The notes: generated by a model not told the origin, from the letters alone. 59,225 nt of DNA from Meishania sp964351985 (GCA_964351985.1 CAYGPR010000022.1:1-59225); one strand, 5' to 3'; positions 16,692-24,389 are shown, counted from the stretch's first letter. Made by a program: numbers and translations.

Positions 16692-17168
16692 TTACATTTC
16701 GATCCAGTTACCTTCAGCGTCTGCGTAAAGTTCGGCAGTCTCACCGTCTTCCTTAGCAACTTCTAATTTGTACTGAGCAGCTTCATTAATGTAAGCTTTA
16801 GAGATAGTTGCACCTGGGTGAGCAGCTTCCAAAGCAGTAGTGATTGCTTCAGGAACTTCTTCAACAGCTACTTCAGTAAAAGCATCTTGAGCTTCAGCAG
16901 CTTCTTCAGCCACTACTTCTTCAGTTGCCTCAACAGCAGCCTCTTCAGTTGCTTCAACAGCTTCAGTAGCCTCAACAGCCTCTTCAGTTGCTTCAACAGC
17001 CTCTTCAGCTACAGCTTCGGTAGCTTCGTCAGTTACAACCTCAGTTGCTTCTTCTGTAGCCTCAACAGCTGTTTCAGTAGCTTCGGTTGCTACAGCTTGT
17101 ACTTCTTCTTGTGCGAATGCAGTCATTGTTCCTAAAGACAAAACTGCTACTAACATTACTTTTTTCAT
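16692..17168 (-). CDS. Secreted PepSY-like protein with an Ala/Thr/Glu/Val repeat linker, 158 aa
   Basis: A paralogue of the 103-aa protein. The signal peptide ends in TAFAQ. It is followed by about 75 residues of low-complexity repeats built from EATEE, AVEATEE and VAEEA units, then the same PepSY-like C-terminal domain (VPEAITTALEAAHPGATISK, YKLEVAKEDG, LYADAEGNWIEM). The underlying DNA is a degenerate run of TTCAGTTGCTTCAACAGC-like units, so the linker length may vary by slippage or recombination. The mature protein is strongly acidic, periplasmic or surface-exposed, and of unknown role. The opposite strand of the repeat gives a Ser/Phe/Cys-rich open frame (16818-17135) that is an artefact. 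Confidence 0.8.
   Translation of the reverse strand: MKKVMLVAVLSLGTMTAFAQEEVQAVATEATETAVEATEEATEVVTDEATEAVAEEAVEATEEAVEATEAVEATEEAAVEATEEVVAEEAAEAQDAFTEVAVEEVPEAITTALEAAHPGATISKAYINEAAQYKLEVAKEDGETAELYADAEGNWIEM
16905..17100 (-). repeat. Degenerate 12-18 bp repeat encoding the EATEEAV linker
   Basis: Repeated TCAGTTGCTTCAACAGCC-like units on the plus strand encode Glu-Ala-Thr-Glu-Glu-Ala-Val on the minus strand. The units are imperfect but keep the reading frame. The region accounts for most of the length difference between the two PepSY-like paralogues. Confidence 0.75.
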
Positions 17169-17340
17169 TTTCTGTGTTTTAATAAAGTTTATAATTATTT
17201 GTTTTGATAATCACAGTCATATACGGGAAAATAGTGCCAATGGACTATTCGGTCAAAAATAAAGTATAAATAACTGAAAATTAGATAATTATATATTTTT
17301 CAATGTTTTATAGGATTGTATATTGCTGGGTAATACATAT

Positions 17341-17371
17341 AAAAAAGTGTGTAAAACCTACACACTTTTTT
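17341..17371 (-). terminator. Terminator after the DUF4301 gene
   Basis: A perfect 13-bp stem AAAAAAGTGTGTA/TACACACTTTTTT (17341-17353 and 17359-17371) with a 5-nt loop. It marks the end of the five-gene leftward operon starting at 21044. Confidence 0.85.
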
Positions 17372-17393
17372 GTTTATTTCAATCTATAAAAAA

Positions 17394-18935
17394 TCAACTC
17401 GGCTGATGGGAAGGTTTTAATAAGTCGTTTACGGTCTTTACCGGATTAAAAGTTACCAGCGGAACCTCTACGAAAATAGTATTCCAGAATGCCATACCAC
17501 CGTTCCATAATCCCGGAAGCTCAAGGGCTTTTAACGCCCTGCCGTCTTTCGTCTTTTCTGTAATGAAACCTTGTCTATGATCCACATATTCAAGCAGGTT
17601 GAATTTCTCTCCCCTATAGTTCTTGACCCCACATACCAAATCAACTGGATTAAAATGGGTAGAATTCTTAAGTATCCGAACCTGTTCTATATCTTGCATA
17701 TCAACTTGGGCCGATTCTACGATCTGCAAAGAGATATGACCATGGGTGTCGACTATCCAAAAAGGTCCCCCGCCGGGCTCGCTTTCATTCCTAACCATGC
17801 CACAGATCCTGATAGGTCGATTGATTTTGTCCTTCAAGACCTTGATCTGTTCTTCTTGATTGAAACTATAATAGGTGTCAAGAAACCTTGAATTCAATTC
17901 GCGCTCCAAAAAACCCTTGATTTCCGTCATCATTCCCTCCGAAACTTTTCCCTTTTCTAAAAGCGCTGCATATGCAAAAACTTTCTGTTGCAACCCTAGA
18001 AGAAGACCTCCCAATACTTTTTTACTGTTGGCCACTTCATTCACATCATTTTTGAATACGACATTATCTATATTCTTTATAAAGATAATGTCGACATCCT
18101 GTTCGTTCAGGTTTTCGATCAGGGCGCCATGGCCTCCCGGGCGAAAGAGCAGGGAACCATCTTGGTTCCTGAACGGTTTATTTTCCATATCGACCGCAAT
18201 GGTATCAGTGGCCGGCTTTTGATAAGAATAAACCACATTGAACGAGGTGCCCGTCTCGTGCGAAACTCGCTCTTTTATTCCGGAAAACAAGGTATTGAAC
18301 ATTTCGCCGTGTTGTTCCGAAATGGTAAAGTGTAACTGCGCCGTGTCATCCGTTTTACTATATAACGCCGCCTCTTTTAAATGTTCTTCAAAGGGAGTCA
18401 CCACATAATCGCCATAGTTGTGAAAAGGTAATAGGCCTTTTGGATAAAAGCCATAGTTCAGACCATTTTCTGACAAAAGTTCTTTTACGAACAAATAGAC
18501 TTCCTCACCTTTCGAGGTGGCCTTACCCTCAATACGGTGCTGTACAATCTTATAAAATGGAAGTTCGGTAAGGCCATCGGAGAACTTTTTAATATCGCCA
18601 TCATTCGTGCGTTGTAGATATTCTTCCAGGCTTTCCTTCTTAGAATCATAGGTATCCAAAAAATTGAACAGGGCCTTGAACATTCTGGAAGCTGCCCCCG
18701 AAGCAGGCACAAATTTCAACAGTGCTAACCGACTTCTATCACTTTCAAATTTTTCAATAAGGGTTTGCTCCTCATCGTCTGTAAATTTTGATATTCCCCC
18801 ATCGACCACAGCCGCTTTTTCCAATCGTACGAAGGGTATTCCTTCTTTAAAAATCTCGATTTGGTCGAGCACTTTCTCTTTTGATATGCCTTTCTCCGAT
18901 AATTGCCCTTGGTCTTTGCTTGTTATTTGACTCAT
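17394..18935 (-). CDS. DUF4301 family protein
   Basis: 513 residues, matching the Bacteroidota DUF4301 family in length and in segments such as FVPASGAASRMFKALFNFLD (residues about 82-101), LLPFHNYGDYVVTPFEEHL and FRPGGHGALIENLNEQD. The phosphate-binding-like SGAASRM and the PGGHGALIEN stretch are reminiscent of sugar-phosphate nucleotidyltransferases, but this is a fold-level guess. Function is unknown. It is the last gene of the operon, and its ATG overlaps the stop of the NadR-like kinase gene by 4 bp (ATGA), so it is translationally coupled to the putative vitamin salvage genes. Confidence 0.88.
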   Translation of the reverse strand: MSQITSKDQGQLSEKGISKEKVLDQIEIFKEGIPFVRLEKAAVVDGGISKFTDDEEQTLIEKFESDRSRLALLKFVPASGAASRMFKALFNFLDTYDSKKESLEEYLQRTNDGDIKKFSDGLTELPFYKIVQHRIEGKATSKGEEVYLFVKELLSENGLNYGFYPKGLLPFHNYGDYVVTPFEEHLKEAALYSKTDDTAQLHFTISEQHGEMFNTLFSGIKERVSHETGTSFNVVYSYQKPATDTIAVDMENKPFRNQDGSLLFRPGGHGALIENLNEQDVDIIFIKNIDNVVFKNDVNEVANSKKVLGGLLLGLQQKVFAYAALLEKGKVSEGMMTEIKGFLERELNSRFLDTYYSFNQEEQIKVLKDKINRPIRICGMVRNESEPGGGPFWIVDTHGHISLQIVESAQVDMQDIEQVRILKNSTHFNPVDLVCGVKNYRGEKFNLLEYVDHRQGFITEKTKDGRALKALELPGLWNGGMAFWNTIFVEVPLVTFNPVKTVNDLLKPSHQPS

Positions 18936-19495
18936 TTCTCCAATAGTTTATCGATATGTACGATGGCCGTTGCCAAACGTCTTTTCTTATTTCCCTTTAA
19001 AATAACATATTTCCGATTGTACTTCTCCAAAGTATCCTTAAAATAATTGAACATTCGCTCTCGTTCAAGAGGTTTATCGCGTAAATCATCCAACTCCCAG
19101 GGAACGTCGATATAAGTCAGAAAATACAGATCATATTGATTTTCTAGTGCATATTTCTCCAGTATGGGATCGCAATGTCCAATGTAATAAGCCTCAGAAT
19201 ATACTTTTGTTTCCAAAAGGTCGGTATCGCAAACGAGAATATTCGTTGCTTTTTTGGCCAAATCGTTTTCCAATCGCATTTGCCCTTCGGCAATCGGCAA
19301 CAAATCTTTAGGTTCGCAGGTCTTGCGCTCGTTGTTCCATTTGTCCTGAAGATATTCTCGGGCATATTCCGGCGCCCATACCGTATTATAATGTCGTGCC
19401 AGTTGTTCGGACAAGGTGGTTTTCCCCGTAGATTCAGGACCGAACAAAACGACTTTTACGATGTTTGTGGGCTGCTGTCTAAACTTTTTTTCCAT
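18932..19495 (-). CDS. NadR-like P-loop kinase (putative vitamin-trapping kinase)
   Basis: 187 residues resembling the C-terminal ribosylnicotinamide kinase domain of NadR without the nucleotidyltransferase half. The Walker A motif is GPESTGKTT (residues 19-27), followed by WAPEYAREYL and a Walker B-like ILVCDTDLLETKVYSEAYYG-type segment (here YYIGHC). NadR/NRK enzymes phosphorylate nicotinamide riboside brought in by PnuC. Here the transporter gene overlaps by 40 bp upstream, but a thiamine-binding protein is also in the operon, so the substrate could be thiamine instead. The family assignment is firm; the substrate is inferred. It probably drives uptake by metabolic trapping. Confidence 0.82.
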   Translation of the reverse strand: MEKKFRQQPTNIVKVVLFGPESTGKTTLSEQLARHYNTVWAPEYAREYLQDKWNNERKTCEPKDLLPIAEGQMRLENDLAKKATNILVCDTDLLETKVYSEAYYIGHCDPILEKYALENQYDLYFLTYIDVPWELDDLRDKPLERERMFNYFKDTLEKYNRKYVILKGNKKRRLATAIVHIDKLLEK

Positions 19496-20088
19496 GCGTG
19501 ATAGCCATATATGGCGATGACGGTAAATATAAGGTACTGTAGACTTGAAAAGGTAAGACCTTTATGGAAATATAATGGCACCGTAATAATATTACCAATA
19601 ATCCAATAAATCCAATTTTCTAATTTTCTTTTGGCCATTAGCCACATACCTACAAAGAAAATAGCGGTGGTCAGCGTGTCTGCATAGGCCGTCCAGCTTT
19701 TCCATTTATCAAGAATGTTATAGACTATATTCACAAATAACATAGTGGCCATAAAAATAATGGCTGAAATTTGATGTTCTTTTTTAGTTGTGACAGATAT
19801 CGGTGTCACCTGATCTGAATTGACTTTTCTTGTCCAAACATACCAACCAAATATACTCATGATAAAATAATAGGCATTGATTAGCATATCGCCAAGAAGA
19901 CCCCATTTCAATAATAAATAAACAAAAATGGAGGTGTTGACCATACCCGTCGGAAAGACCAGAATATTGTTCTGTTTTGAGAACCATACTGATAGTAGGC
20001 CGAAAATAACGGCCACGATTTCTAAAACGATATCAAAGGTTTCGTATTCGGAATATTGCCTGAACAAAAAATCAAAAATGGGGCTCAT
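19456..20088 (-). CDS. PnuC-family transporter (PnuC or PnuT-like)
   Basis: 210 residues with about seven hydrophobic helices and the PnuC signature: VWFSKQNNILVFPTGMVNTSIFVYLL near the N-terminus, SIFGWYVW in the middle, and KLENWIYWIIGNIITVPLYFHKGLTFSSLQYLIFTVIAIYGYHAW near the end (the W-I-Y-W-I-x-x-N core; quoted segments are contiguous only in part). PnuC members facilitate diffusion of nicotinamide riboside, and PnuT members of thiamine. The preceding thiamine-binding gene (17-bp overlap), and a TPP-controlled receptor elsewhere in the window, favour a PnuT role. I cannot distinguish the two by residues alone. Overlaps on both sides show tight translational coupling. Confidence 0.85.
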   Translation of the reverse strand: MSPIFDFLFRQYSEYETFDIVLEIVAVIFGLLSVWFSKQNNILVFPTGMVNTSIFVYLLLKWGLLGDMLINAYYFIMSIFGWYVWTRKVNSDQVTPISVTTKKEHQISAIIFMATMLFVNIVYNILDKWKSWTAYADTLTTAIFFVGMWLMAKRKLENWIYWIIGNIITVPLYFHKGLTFSSLQYLIFTVIAIYGYHAWKKSLDSSPQTS

Positions 20089-20332
20089 AGTCGCTACGGT
20101 CGGTTTTTACGATTTTCATATACAATAGCCCCTTATCCATTAATTCAAAGGCGGTCTTGATTTCTGAATTCAAAATTTTCATTACTGTATCGTACTCGCC
20201 ATACACCTGGGTACTTAACGGATTCTCCAAAATGGTAAGGCCCGAAGCCCTGAGCTTTTTGATAAAGTTGATGATGTGATCTTCAAAGTTATCTTGCAAA
20301 GGTGAAAATGTAAGTTCTACGGAGATGTTCAT
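20072..20332 (-). CDS. MTH1187/YkoF-type thiamine-binding protein (UPF0045)
   Basis: 86 residues starting MNISVELTFSPLQDNFEDHI, with the single ferredoxin-like fold of the MTH1187/YkoF thiamine-binding superfamily (N-terminal beta strand ISVELTFSPL, helix, GLTILENPLSTQVYGEYD, helix, KIVKTDR). The ATG at 20332 is preferred. The frame runs open to 20413, but the extra 27 residues would be encoded by a heptanucleotide array. There is no signal peptide, so it acts in the cytoplasm, probably as a multimer that binds thiamine. It overlaps the PnuC-family gene by 17 bp, linking it to import. Confidence 0.85.
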   Translation of the reverse strand: MNISVELTFSPLQDNFEDHIINFIKKLRASGLTILENPLSTQVYGEYDTVMKILNSEIKTAFELMDKGLLYMKIVKTDRSDYEPHF

Positions 20333-20340
20333 ATTTTTAT

Positions 20341-20377
20341 GGTTGATGGTTGATGGTTGATGGTTGATGGTTGATGG
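20341..20377 (+). repeat. Heptanucleotide array, five GGTTGAT units
   Basis: Five perfect tandem copies of GGTTGAT (20341-20375) plus GG. The minus strand just beyond (20414 down to about 20385) continues the same period with TTGACCG, TTGATGG, TTATAAG and TTTAGAG, forming an inverted array. The two arms can pair over 15 bp (20363-20377 with 20400-20414) with two G-U type mismatches. The array lies between the end of the phosphopantetheinyl transferase gene and the start of the thiamine-binding gene. Confidence 0.85.
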
Positions 20378-20402
20378 CAAAAATACTCTAAACTTATAAC
20401 CA

Positions 20403-21044
20403 TCAACGGTCAACTAAGCGAAGTGCATACACACAGGTAAATCCTTCAAACTCCAAAAAATCAATGTCGTAGTGGGATATCCTTCCCTTGTATAGAATCT
20501 CACCTGTTGTTTTTCCGTCCGACAACGAAAAATCGGATATATCGATATGATGGAGAAAACTTAGTCCTTCCTGTGCATAAATCTTATAGAGGGATTCCTT
20601 ACATCCCCAGACGATGGTCAACTTTCGGATCAGGGCGTCGGTGTTGGCGATCGTTTTATATTCTTCAATCGGGGTAAACTTATGTGCGATCCGCAAAATC
20701 TTGTCTCGCTGTTTTTCGATATCGATACCGACTTCTTTTTCGTCGCTTACAATAATTCCGGTGAAATGATTTGAATGCGTTATCGAAATATGTTTACCAT
20801 CGTTCAAATGTGGTTTACCTGACTGATCGTAATACATATCGGCATCTTCGTAACCTGCTTCGGCCATCAAATGACGGATACTTAAAAAGCCTCTGCGATG
20901 GAGTTCCGATCTCATGCCTTGCATTCGCCTTTGACAATTTTCGGTCAGGCGAATTCCTTCCGCAAGTTGGGTTTCTGATTCCTCAATCTTCCAGACATAT
21001 ACTAAAATCGACGAATTGACTGTTATAGTCGTGTAAAGAGGCAT
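20403..21044 (-). CDS. 4'-phosphopantetheinyl transferase superfamily protein
   Basis: 213 residues of the Sfp-type family. The magnesium/CoA-binding motif is GIDIEKQRDKI (residues about 108-118) and the second motif is WGCKESLYKIYAQEGL, with conserved Glu/Lys. It transfers 4'-phosphopantetheine from CoA to a carrier-protein serine, and may serve fatty acid ACP or a secondary-metabolite carrier. Its size (Sfp-like rather than AcpS-like) is common in Flavobacteriaceae. It is the first gene of the leftward unit leading into the thiamine-binding/PnuC/kinase genes, separated from them by 70 bp holding the heptad array, so co-transcription is likely but not certain. It diverges from ahcY. Confidence 0.88.
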   Translation of the reverse strand: MPLYTTITVNSSILVYVWKIEESETQLAEGIRLTENCQRRMQGMRSELHRRGFLSIRHLMAEAGYEDADMYYDQSGKPHLNDGKHISITHSNHFTGIIVSDEKEVGIDIEKQRDKILRIAHKFTPIEEYKTIANTDALIRKLTIVWGCKESLYKIYAQEGLSFLHHIDISDFSLSDGKTTGEILYKGRISHYDIDFLEFEGFTCVYALRLVDR

Positions 21045-21064
21045 GGTATTATTTAGGATATTTG

Positions 21065-21072
21065 TAACTTTG
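21065..21072 (+). promoter_or_regulatory. -7 box for ahcY
   Basis: TAACTTTG followed by C, a perfect TAnnTTTG match, 55 bp before the ATG. The -33 region is only weakly conserved. Confidence 0.6.
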
Positions 21073-21127
21073 CAACCGCAAAAGGCAGATAACCTGCCAT
21101 TAACGAAAGTAAAAATAAAAAAGGACT

Positions 21128-22444
21128 ATGAGTACTAAAACCGCTACTTACGTACCGTATAAAGTGAAGGATATTTCCCTGGCCGATTGGGGAAGAAAGG
21201 AAATAAATTTGGCCGAAGCAGAAATGCCAGGACTAATGGCACTTCGTGAAGAATACAACAACGAGCAACCGTTGAAAGGAGCACGTATCGCCGGATGTCT
21301 TCATATGACTATTCAGACAGCAGTACTTATCGAGACTTTGGTAGCGTTAGGTGCCGATGTTACTTGGAGTTCTTGCAATATCTTTTCTACGCAAGACCAT
21401 GCCGCAGCCGCAATTGCCGCAGCGGGTATCCCTGTTTACGCCTGGAAAGGAATGAACGAAGAAGAGTTCAACTGGTGTATCGAGCAGACTTTGTTTTTTG
21501 GTGAAGATCGTGAGCCATTGAATATGATCTTGGACGATGGTGGCGACCTTACCAATATGGTGCTCGACGATTATCCAGAATTGGCAGGTGCTATTAAAGG
21601 ACTTTCCGAAGAAACCACTACGGGTGTTCACAGATTATACGAGCGCGTAAAGAACGGAACATTGCCCATGCCCGCGATAAACGTGAACGACTCGGTTACA
21701 AAATCAAAATTCGACAATAAATACGGATGTCGTGAGAGTGCTGTGGATGCGATCCGTCGTGCTACCGATACCATGTTGGCCGGAAAGAAAGTTGTCGTTG
21801 CCGGATACGGAGATGTGGGTAAAGGTACCGCCGCTTCGTTCAAAGGAGCCGGGGCAATCGTAACCGTTACCGAAATCGACCCGATCTGTGCCTTACAGGC
21901 CTGTATGGACGGATTCGAGGTCAAAAAAATGGAAACCGTGGTGGGTAATGCCGATATCGTAATTACTACCACCGGAAACAAAGACATTATACAAGAATCT
22001 ACTTTTAGGGCGATGAAGGATAAGGTCATCGTTTGTAACATCGGGCATTTCGACAATGAGATCGATATGGCCTGGTTGAACAAGACTTACGGCAATACCA
22101 AAGATGAAATCAAGCCTCAGGTGGACAAGTATACCATTGACGGAAAAGATATCATCGTTTTGGCCGAAGGCCGATTGGTCAATCTGGGCTGTGCTACGGG
22201 TCACCCAAGTTTTGTGATGAGCAACTCGTTCACGAACCAGACCTTGGCACAGATCGAACTTTGGAAAAACAGTGACAACTACAAAAACGACGTATATATG
22301 TTACCCAAACATTTGGATGAAAAAGTGGCCAAACTCCACTTATCTCGTTTGGGTGCCGAGCTTACCGAATTGCGTAAAGAGCAAGCGGACTATATCGGCG
22401 TCACGGTCGAAGGGCCCTATAAACCTGAGTATTATAGGTATTAG
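21128..22444 (+). CDS. ahcY: Adenosylhomocysteinase
   Basis: 438 residues, full family length. It reversibly hydrolyses S-adenosylhomocysteine to adenosine and homocysteine, clearing the product of SAM-dependent methylation, with bound NAD. Conserved segments include ARIAGCLHMTIQTAVLIETL, WSSCNIFSTQDHAAA, DDGGDLT, the NAD-binding VVAGYGDVGKGTA, and NVNDSVTKSKFDNKYGCRES. It ends in the essential KPEYYRY tail. It is monocistronic, with a -7 box upstream and a terminator downstream. No SAH riboswitch is visible in the 83-bp intergenic leader. Confidence 0.98.
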   Translation: MSTKTATYVPYKVKDISLADWGRKEINLAEAEMPGLMALREEYNNEQPLKGARIAGCLHMTIQTAVLIETLVALGADVTWSSCNIFSTQDHAAAAIAAAGIPVYAWKGMNEEEFNWCIEQTLFFGEDREPLNMILDDGGDLTNMVLDDYPELAGAIKGLSEETTTGVHRLYERVKNGTLPMPAINVNDSVTKSKFDNKYGCRESAVDAIRRATDTMLAGKKVVVAGYGDVGKGTAASFKGAGAIVTVTEIDPICALQACMDGFEVKKMETVVGNADIVITTTGNKDIIQESTFRAMKDKVIVCNIGHFDNEIDMAWLNKTYGNTKDEIKPQVDKYTIDGKDIIVLAEGRLVNLGCATGHPSFVMSNSFTNQTLAQIELWKNSDNYKNDVYMLPKHLDEKVAKLHLSRLGAELTELRKEQADYIGVTVEGPYKPEYYRY

Positions 22445-22464
22445 ATTTAAATTTTGAATAACTT

Positions 22465-22496
22465 AAAACCCTTGCAGTGATGTGAGGGTTTTTTAT
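22465..22496 (+). terminator. ahcY terminator
   Basis: AAAACCCT and AGGGTTTTTT, with an inner CA/TG pairing, form a hairpin with a six-base T-run 20 bp after the ahcY stop. Confidence 0.8.
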
Positions 22497-22576
22497 TGCA
22501 CTTACTTTCTTGAGGATTTATTTTACCTGCAATAGGATGACCTGAAAAATAATCGCAACAACGATATGATATATTT

Positions 22577-23125
22577 TCAATCTCCAACAAACCTTAGTTC
22601 AACACAAGAGATTACATCCGAATTTTCTCGAAGTGTTGGGTGCAATTGCATGATATGTTCAAGAATCTCTTCTTTTAGAGCGTCGTCATTGGAAATTTCG
22701 ATATGATTATCGGGTTCGGTCGTAACCCTATAATTGAATAAGAGGGTAACTTGTAGCCCTGCTTCCCTAATGATATTGAGGTGTTTATCTAAGTTGGTGG
22801 TGAATTCAGCATTTGAATCCAAAGCCACCGAACCGTTAAGCGAATAGTTGCGATGTACCAAGGTACTATAATCTATATCTTGTTTAGAAAGACTTTGAGT
22901 CGACCCGTCACAGAAAGCCGAAACCATTTCTTGACCCGCCTCGGCCAGTTGTTGTAGTATGGATAGAGCTGACTGCGAAACTTCATTTTCACCAGAGGGG
23001 CCTCCTGGCTCCCGTACTTCGATTTCTACAACTTTTTGTACAAAAACCGGGTCGGGTAGCAAATCAGAATCCTTTGCACAACCGAAAAGGATGACAATGA
23101 GAAACAGTGAGGTAAGTTTTCCCAT
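22577..23125 (-). CDS. Hypothetical lipoprotein, 182 aa
   Basis: An SpII signal peptide, MGKLTSLFLIVILFGC, with lipidated Cys16, is followed by an acidic linker containing DPVFVQKVVEIEVREPGGPS (residues about 25-45). The mature part is a mostly helical or alpha/beta domain without a recognised family, in which I see no catalytic motif. It lies alone between convergent ahcY and the rplU-rpmA operon. Anchored in the inner or outer membrane, role unknown. Confidence 0.7.
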   Translation of the reverse strand: MGKLTSLFLIVILFGCAKDSDLLPDPVFVQKVVEIEVREPGGPSGENEVSQSALSILQQLAEAGQEMVSAFCDGSTQSLSKQDIDYSTLVHRNYSLNGSVALDSNAEFTTNLDKHLNIIREAGLQVTLLFNYRVTTEPDNHIEISNDDALKEEILEHIMQLHPTLRENSDVISCVELRFVGD

Positions 23126-23243
23126 AGCTTATATGTTAAAGGTCAGCATCGAATTCAATCGGGAAAGGACTTACAGAAGACCCTTCCACCATATACCTAC
23201 GAAAAAGTAACGAATTTTGGACTAGGAAAGTATGTTTGATATC

Positions 23244-23274
23244 ACAAAAAAACCCTTTCGCTATCGAAAGGGTT
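23244..23274 (-). terminator. rpmA terminator
   Basis: A perfect 10-bp stem AACCCTTTCG/CGAAAGGGTT (23251-23260 and 23265-23274) with a 4-nt loop. On the minus strand a seven-base T-run follows. Confidence 0.9.
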
Positions 23275-23299
23275 CTATATCTGTATTTAGCAACCCTTT

Positions 23300-23560
23300 T
23301 TAAGCCTCGAACGGCTCAATATGAACATATGACTTTCCACCCGCTTTCTTTTCGAATTTTACGAGTCCGTCAACACGTGCATGCAGGGTATGATCTTTAC
23401 CCGCATAGACGTTTTCACCCGGATTGTGTCTCGTACCACGTTGTCTTACGATTATGTTACCGGCAGTTGCGGCCTGGCCCCCGAAAATCTTAACGCCCAA
23501 GCGTTTCGATTCTGATTCCCTTCCGTTTTTAGAACTACCTACACCTTTTTTGTGTGCCAT
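23300..23560 (-). CDS. rpmA: Large-subunit ribosomal protein bL27
   Basis: 86 residues starting MAHKKGVGSSKNGRESESKR, the standard bL27 N-terminus without an N-terminal cleavage extension. It continues with GGQAATAGNIIVRQRGTRHNPG and ends in a basic/aromatic tail. The N-terminus reaches toward the peptidyl transferase centre. It is the second gene of the rplU-rpmA operon, 55 bp after rplU, with a GAGCGAAGCCGA-type hairpin repeat in between. It ends at the terminator at 23244-23274. Confidence 0.97.
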   Translation of the reverse strand: MAHKKGVGSSKNGRESESKRLGVKIFGGQAATAGNIIVRQRGTRHNPGENVYAGKDHTLHARVDGLVKFEKKAGGKSYVHIEPFEA

Positions 23561-23577
23561 GATATAAATTTTAGTCG

Positions 23578-23601
23578 GACCCTGAGCGAAGCCGAAGGGT
23601 C
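23578..23601 (-). repeat. GAGCGAAGCCGA hairpin repeat between rplU and rpmA
   Basis: GACCCT and AGGGTC flank GAGCGAAGCCGA, forming a short hairpin inside the operon. It belongs to the same family as the GAGCGCAGTCGA-type repeats at 43334, 48523, 15922 and 38861. Confidence 0.55.
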
Positions 23602-23615
23602 AATTTATTTTACTA

Positions 23616-24332
23616 TTAAGCTTTACCGCCGTCTAATTCTTCTTGCCATTTCTGTAACTCGTCCCACTTGCCCTCTGCAGCTAATTTAGCCTGTGCCGGC
23701 CAAGTATCGGGTACGTGGCTTCCGCGAACGTCAGCGATGATTTCCGAAATTTTTGCTGGTTTGGCTTTTGCTAAGTCAGCAAATGTTGCAATTCCTGCAT
23801 CGATTAGGGTAGAAGCGATCTTTGGTCCGATACCTTCGATTTTCTTCAGGTCATCAGCTTTGGATGCTGCCTTCTTCGGAGCAGCTTTGGGCTTCGGAGC
23901 AGTTTTTGGAGCCGCCTCTTTTTTAGGCTCTGCTTTTTTAGCTACAGGCTTAGCCTCGGCTTTTGCCTTCGGAGCTGTTTTAGGTTTTTCTTCCTTAGCG
24001 GGAGCTGCCTTTTTAGCGCCTTTGGCAATGATACTCTCCACTACTATTTCAGTCAATGATTGTCGGTGTCCGTTTTTCTTACGGTACCCTTTACGCCTTT
24101 TCTTTTTAAAGACTATTACCTTGTCACCTCTCAGGTGCTTCACGACTTTGGCCTCTACAGCCGCGCCGTCTATAGCTGGGGCGCCTACTGTGATGTTCGT
24201 GCCATCGGCCAAAAGAAGTACGTTGTCAAAAGTTACCTTTTTACCTTCTTCTGTCTGCAAACGGTGAACATACACTTTTTGGTCTTTCGCAACTTTAAAT
24301 TGCTGCCCTGCCATCTCTACAATTGCATACAT
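23616..24332 (-). CDS. rplU: Large-subunit ribosomal protein bL21 with C-terminal HhH extension
   Basis: 238 residues, more than twice the normal bL21 length (about 103). Residues 1-103 are ordinary bL21 (MYAIVEMAGQQFKVAKDQKV, then KVVKHLRGDKVIVFKKKRRKG and GHRQSLTEI). A Lys/Ala/Pro-rich linker follows (about 104-160). The C-terminus contains a helix-hairpin-helix-like segment, DLKKIEGIGPKIASTLIDAG, then FADLAKAKPAKISEIIADV and a tryptophan-containing tail (DTWPAQAKLAAEGKWDELQ). Such extended L21 proteins are seen in flavobacteria. The HhH module suggests added nucleic-acid contact. It is the first gene of rplU-rpmA and is transcribed from a promoter overlapping an intergenic repeat. Confidence 0.96.
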   Translation of the reverse strand: MYAIVEMAGQQFKVAKDQKVYVHRLQTEEGKKVTFDNVLLLADGTNITVGAPAIDGAAVEAKVVKHLRGDKVIVFKKKRRKGYRKKNGHRQSLTEIVVESIIAKGAKKAAPAKEEKPKTAPKAKAEAKPVAKKAEPKKEAAPKTAPKPKAAPKKAASKADDLKKIEGIGPKIASTLIDAGIATFADLAKAKPAKISEIIADVRGSHVPDTWPAQAKLAAEGKWDELQKWQEELDGGKA

Positions 24333-24381
24333 AGCGTGTATATTAATTTGATTTATCGCCTATCTTTTCAATAAGCGGATG

Positions 24382-24389
24382 CAAATATA
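24382..24389 (-). promoter_or_regulatory. -7 box for rplU-rpmA, overlapping a repeat element
   Basis: The minus strand reads TATATTTG followed by C, a perfect TAnnTTTG match 50 bp before the rplU ATG. Its first four bases coincide with the end of the intergenic repeat element at 24386-24513. Confidence 0.55.

Noticed and set aside
16818..17135. Ser/Phe/Cys-rich open frame opposite the PepSY-like repeat gene.
   Set aside because: A low-complexity shadow of the coding repeat on the other strand.
20333..20413. N-terminal extension of the thiamine-binding protein through the heptad array.
   Set aside because: The family N-terminus MNISVEL starts at 20332; the extension is repeat-encoded.
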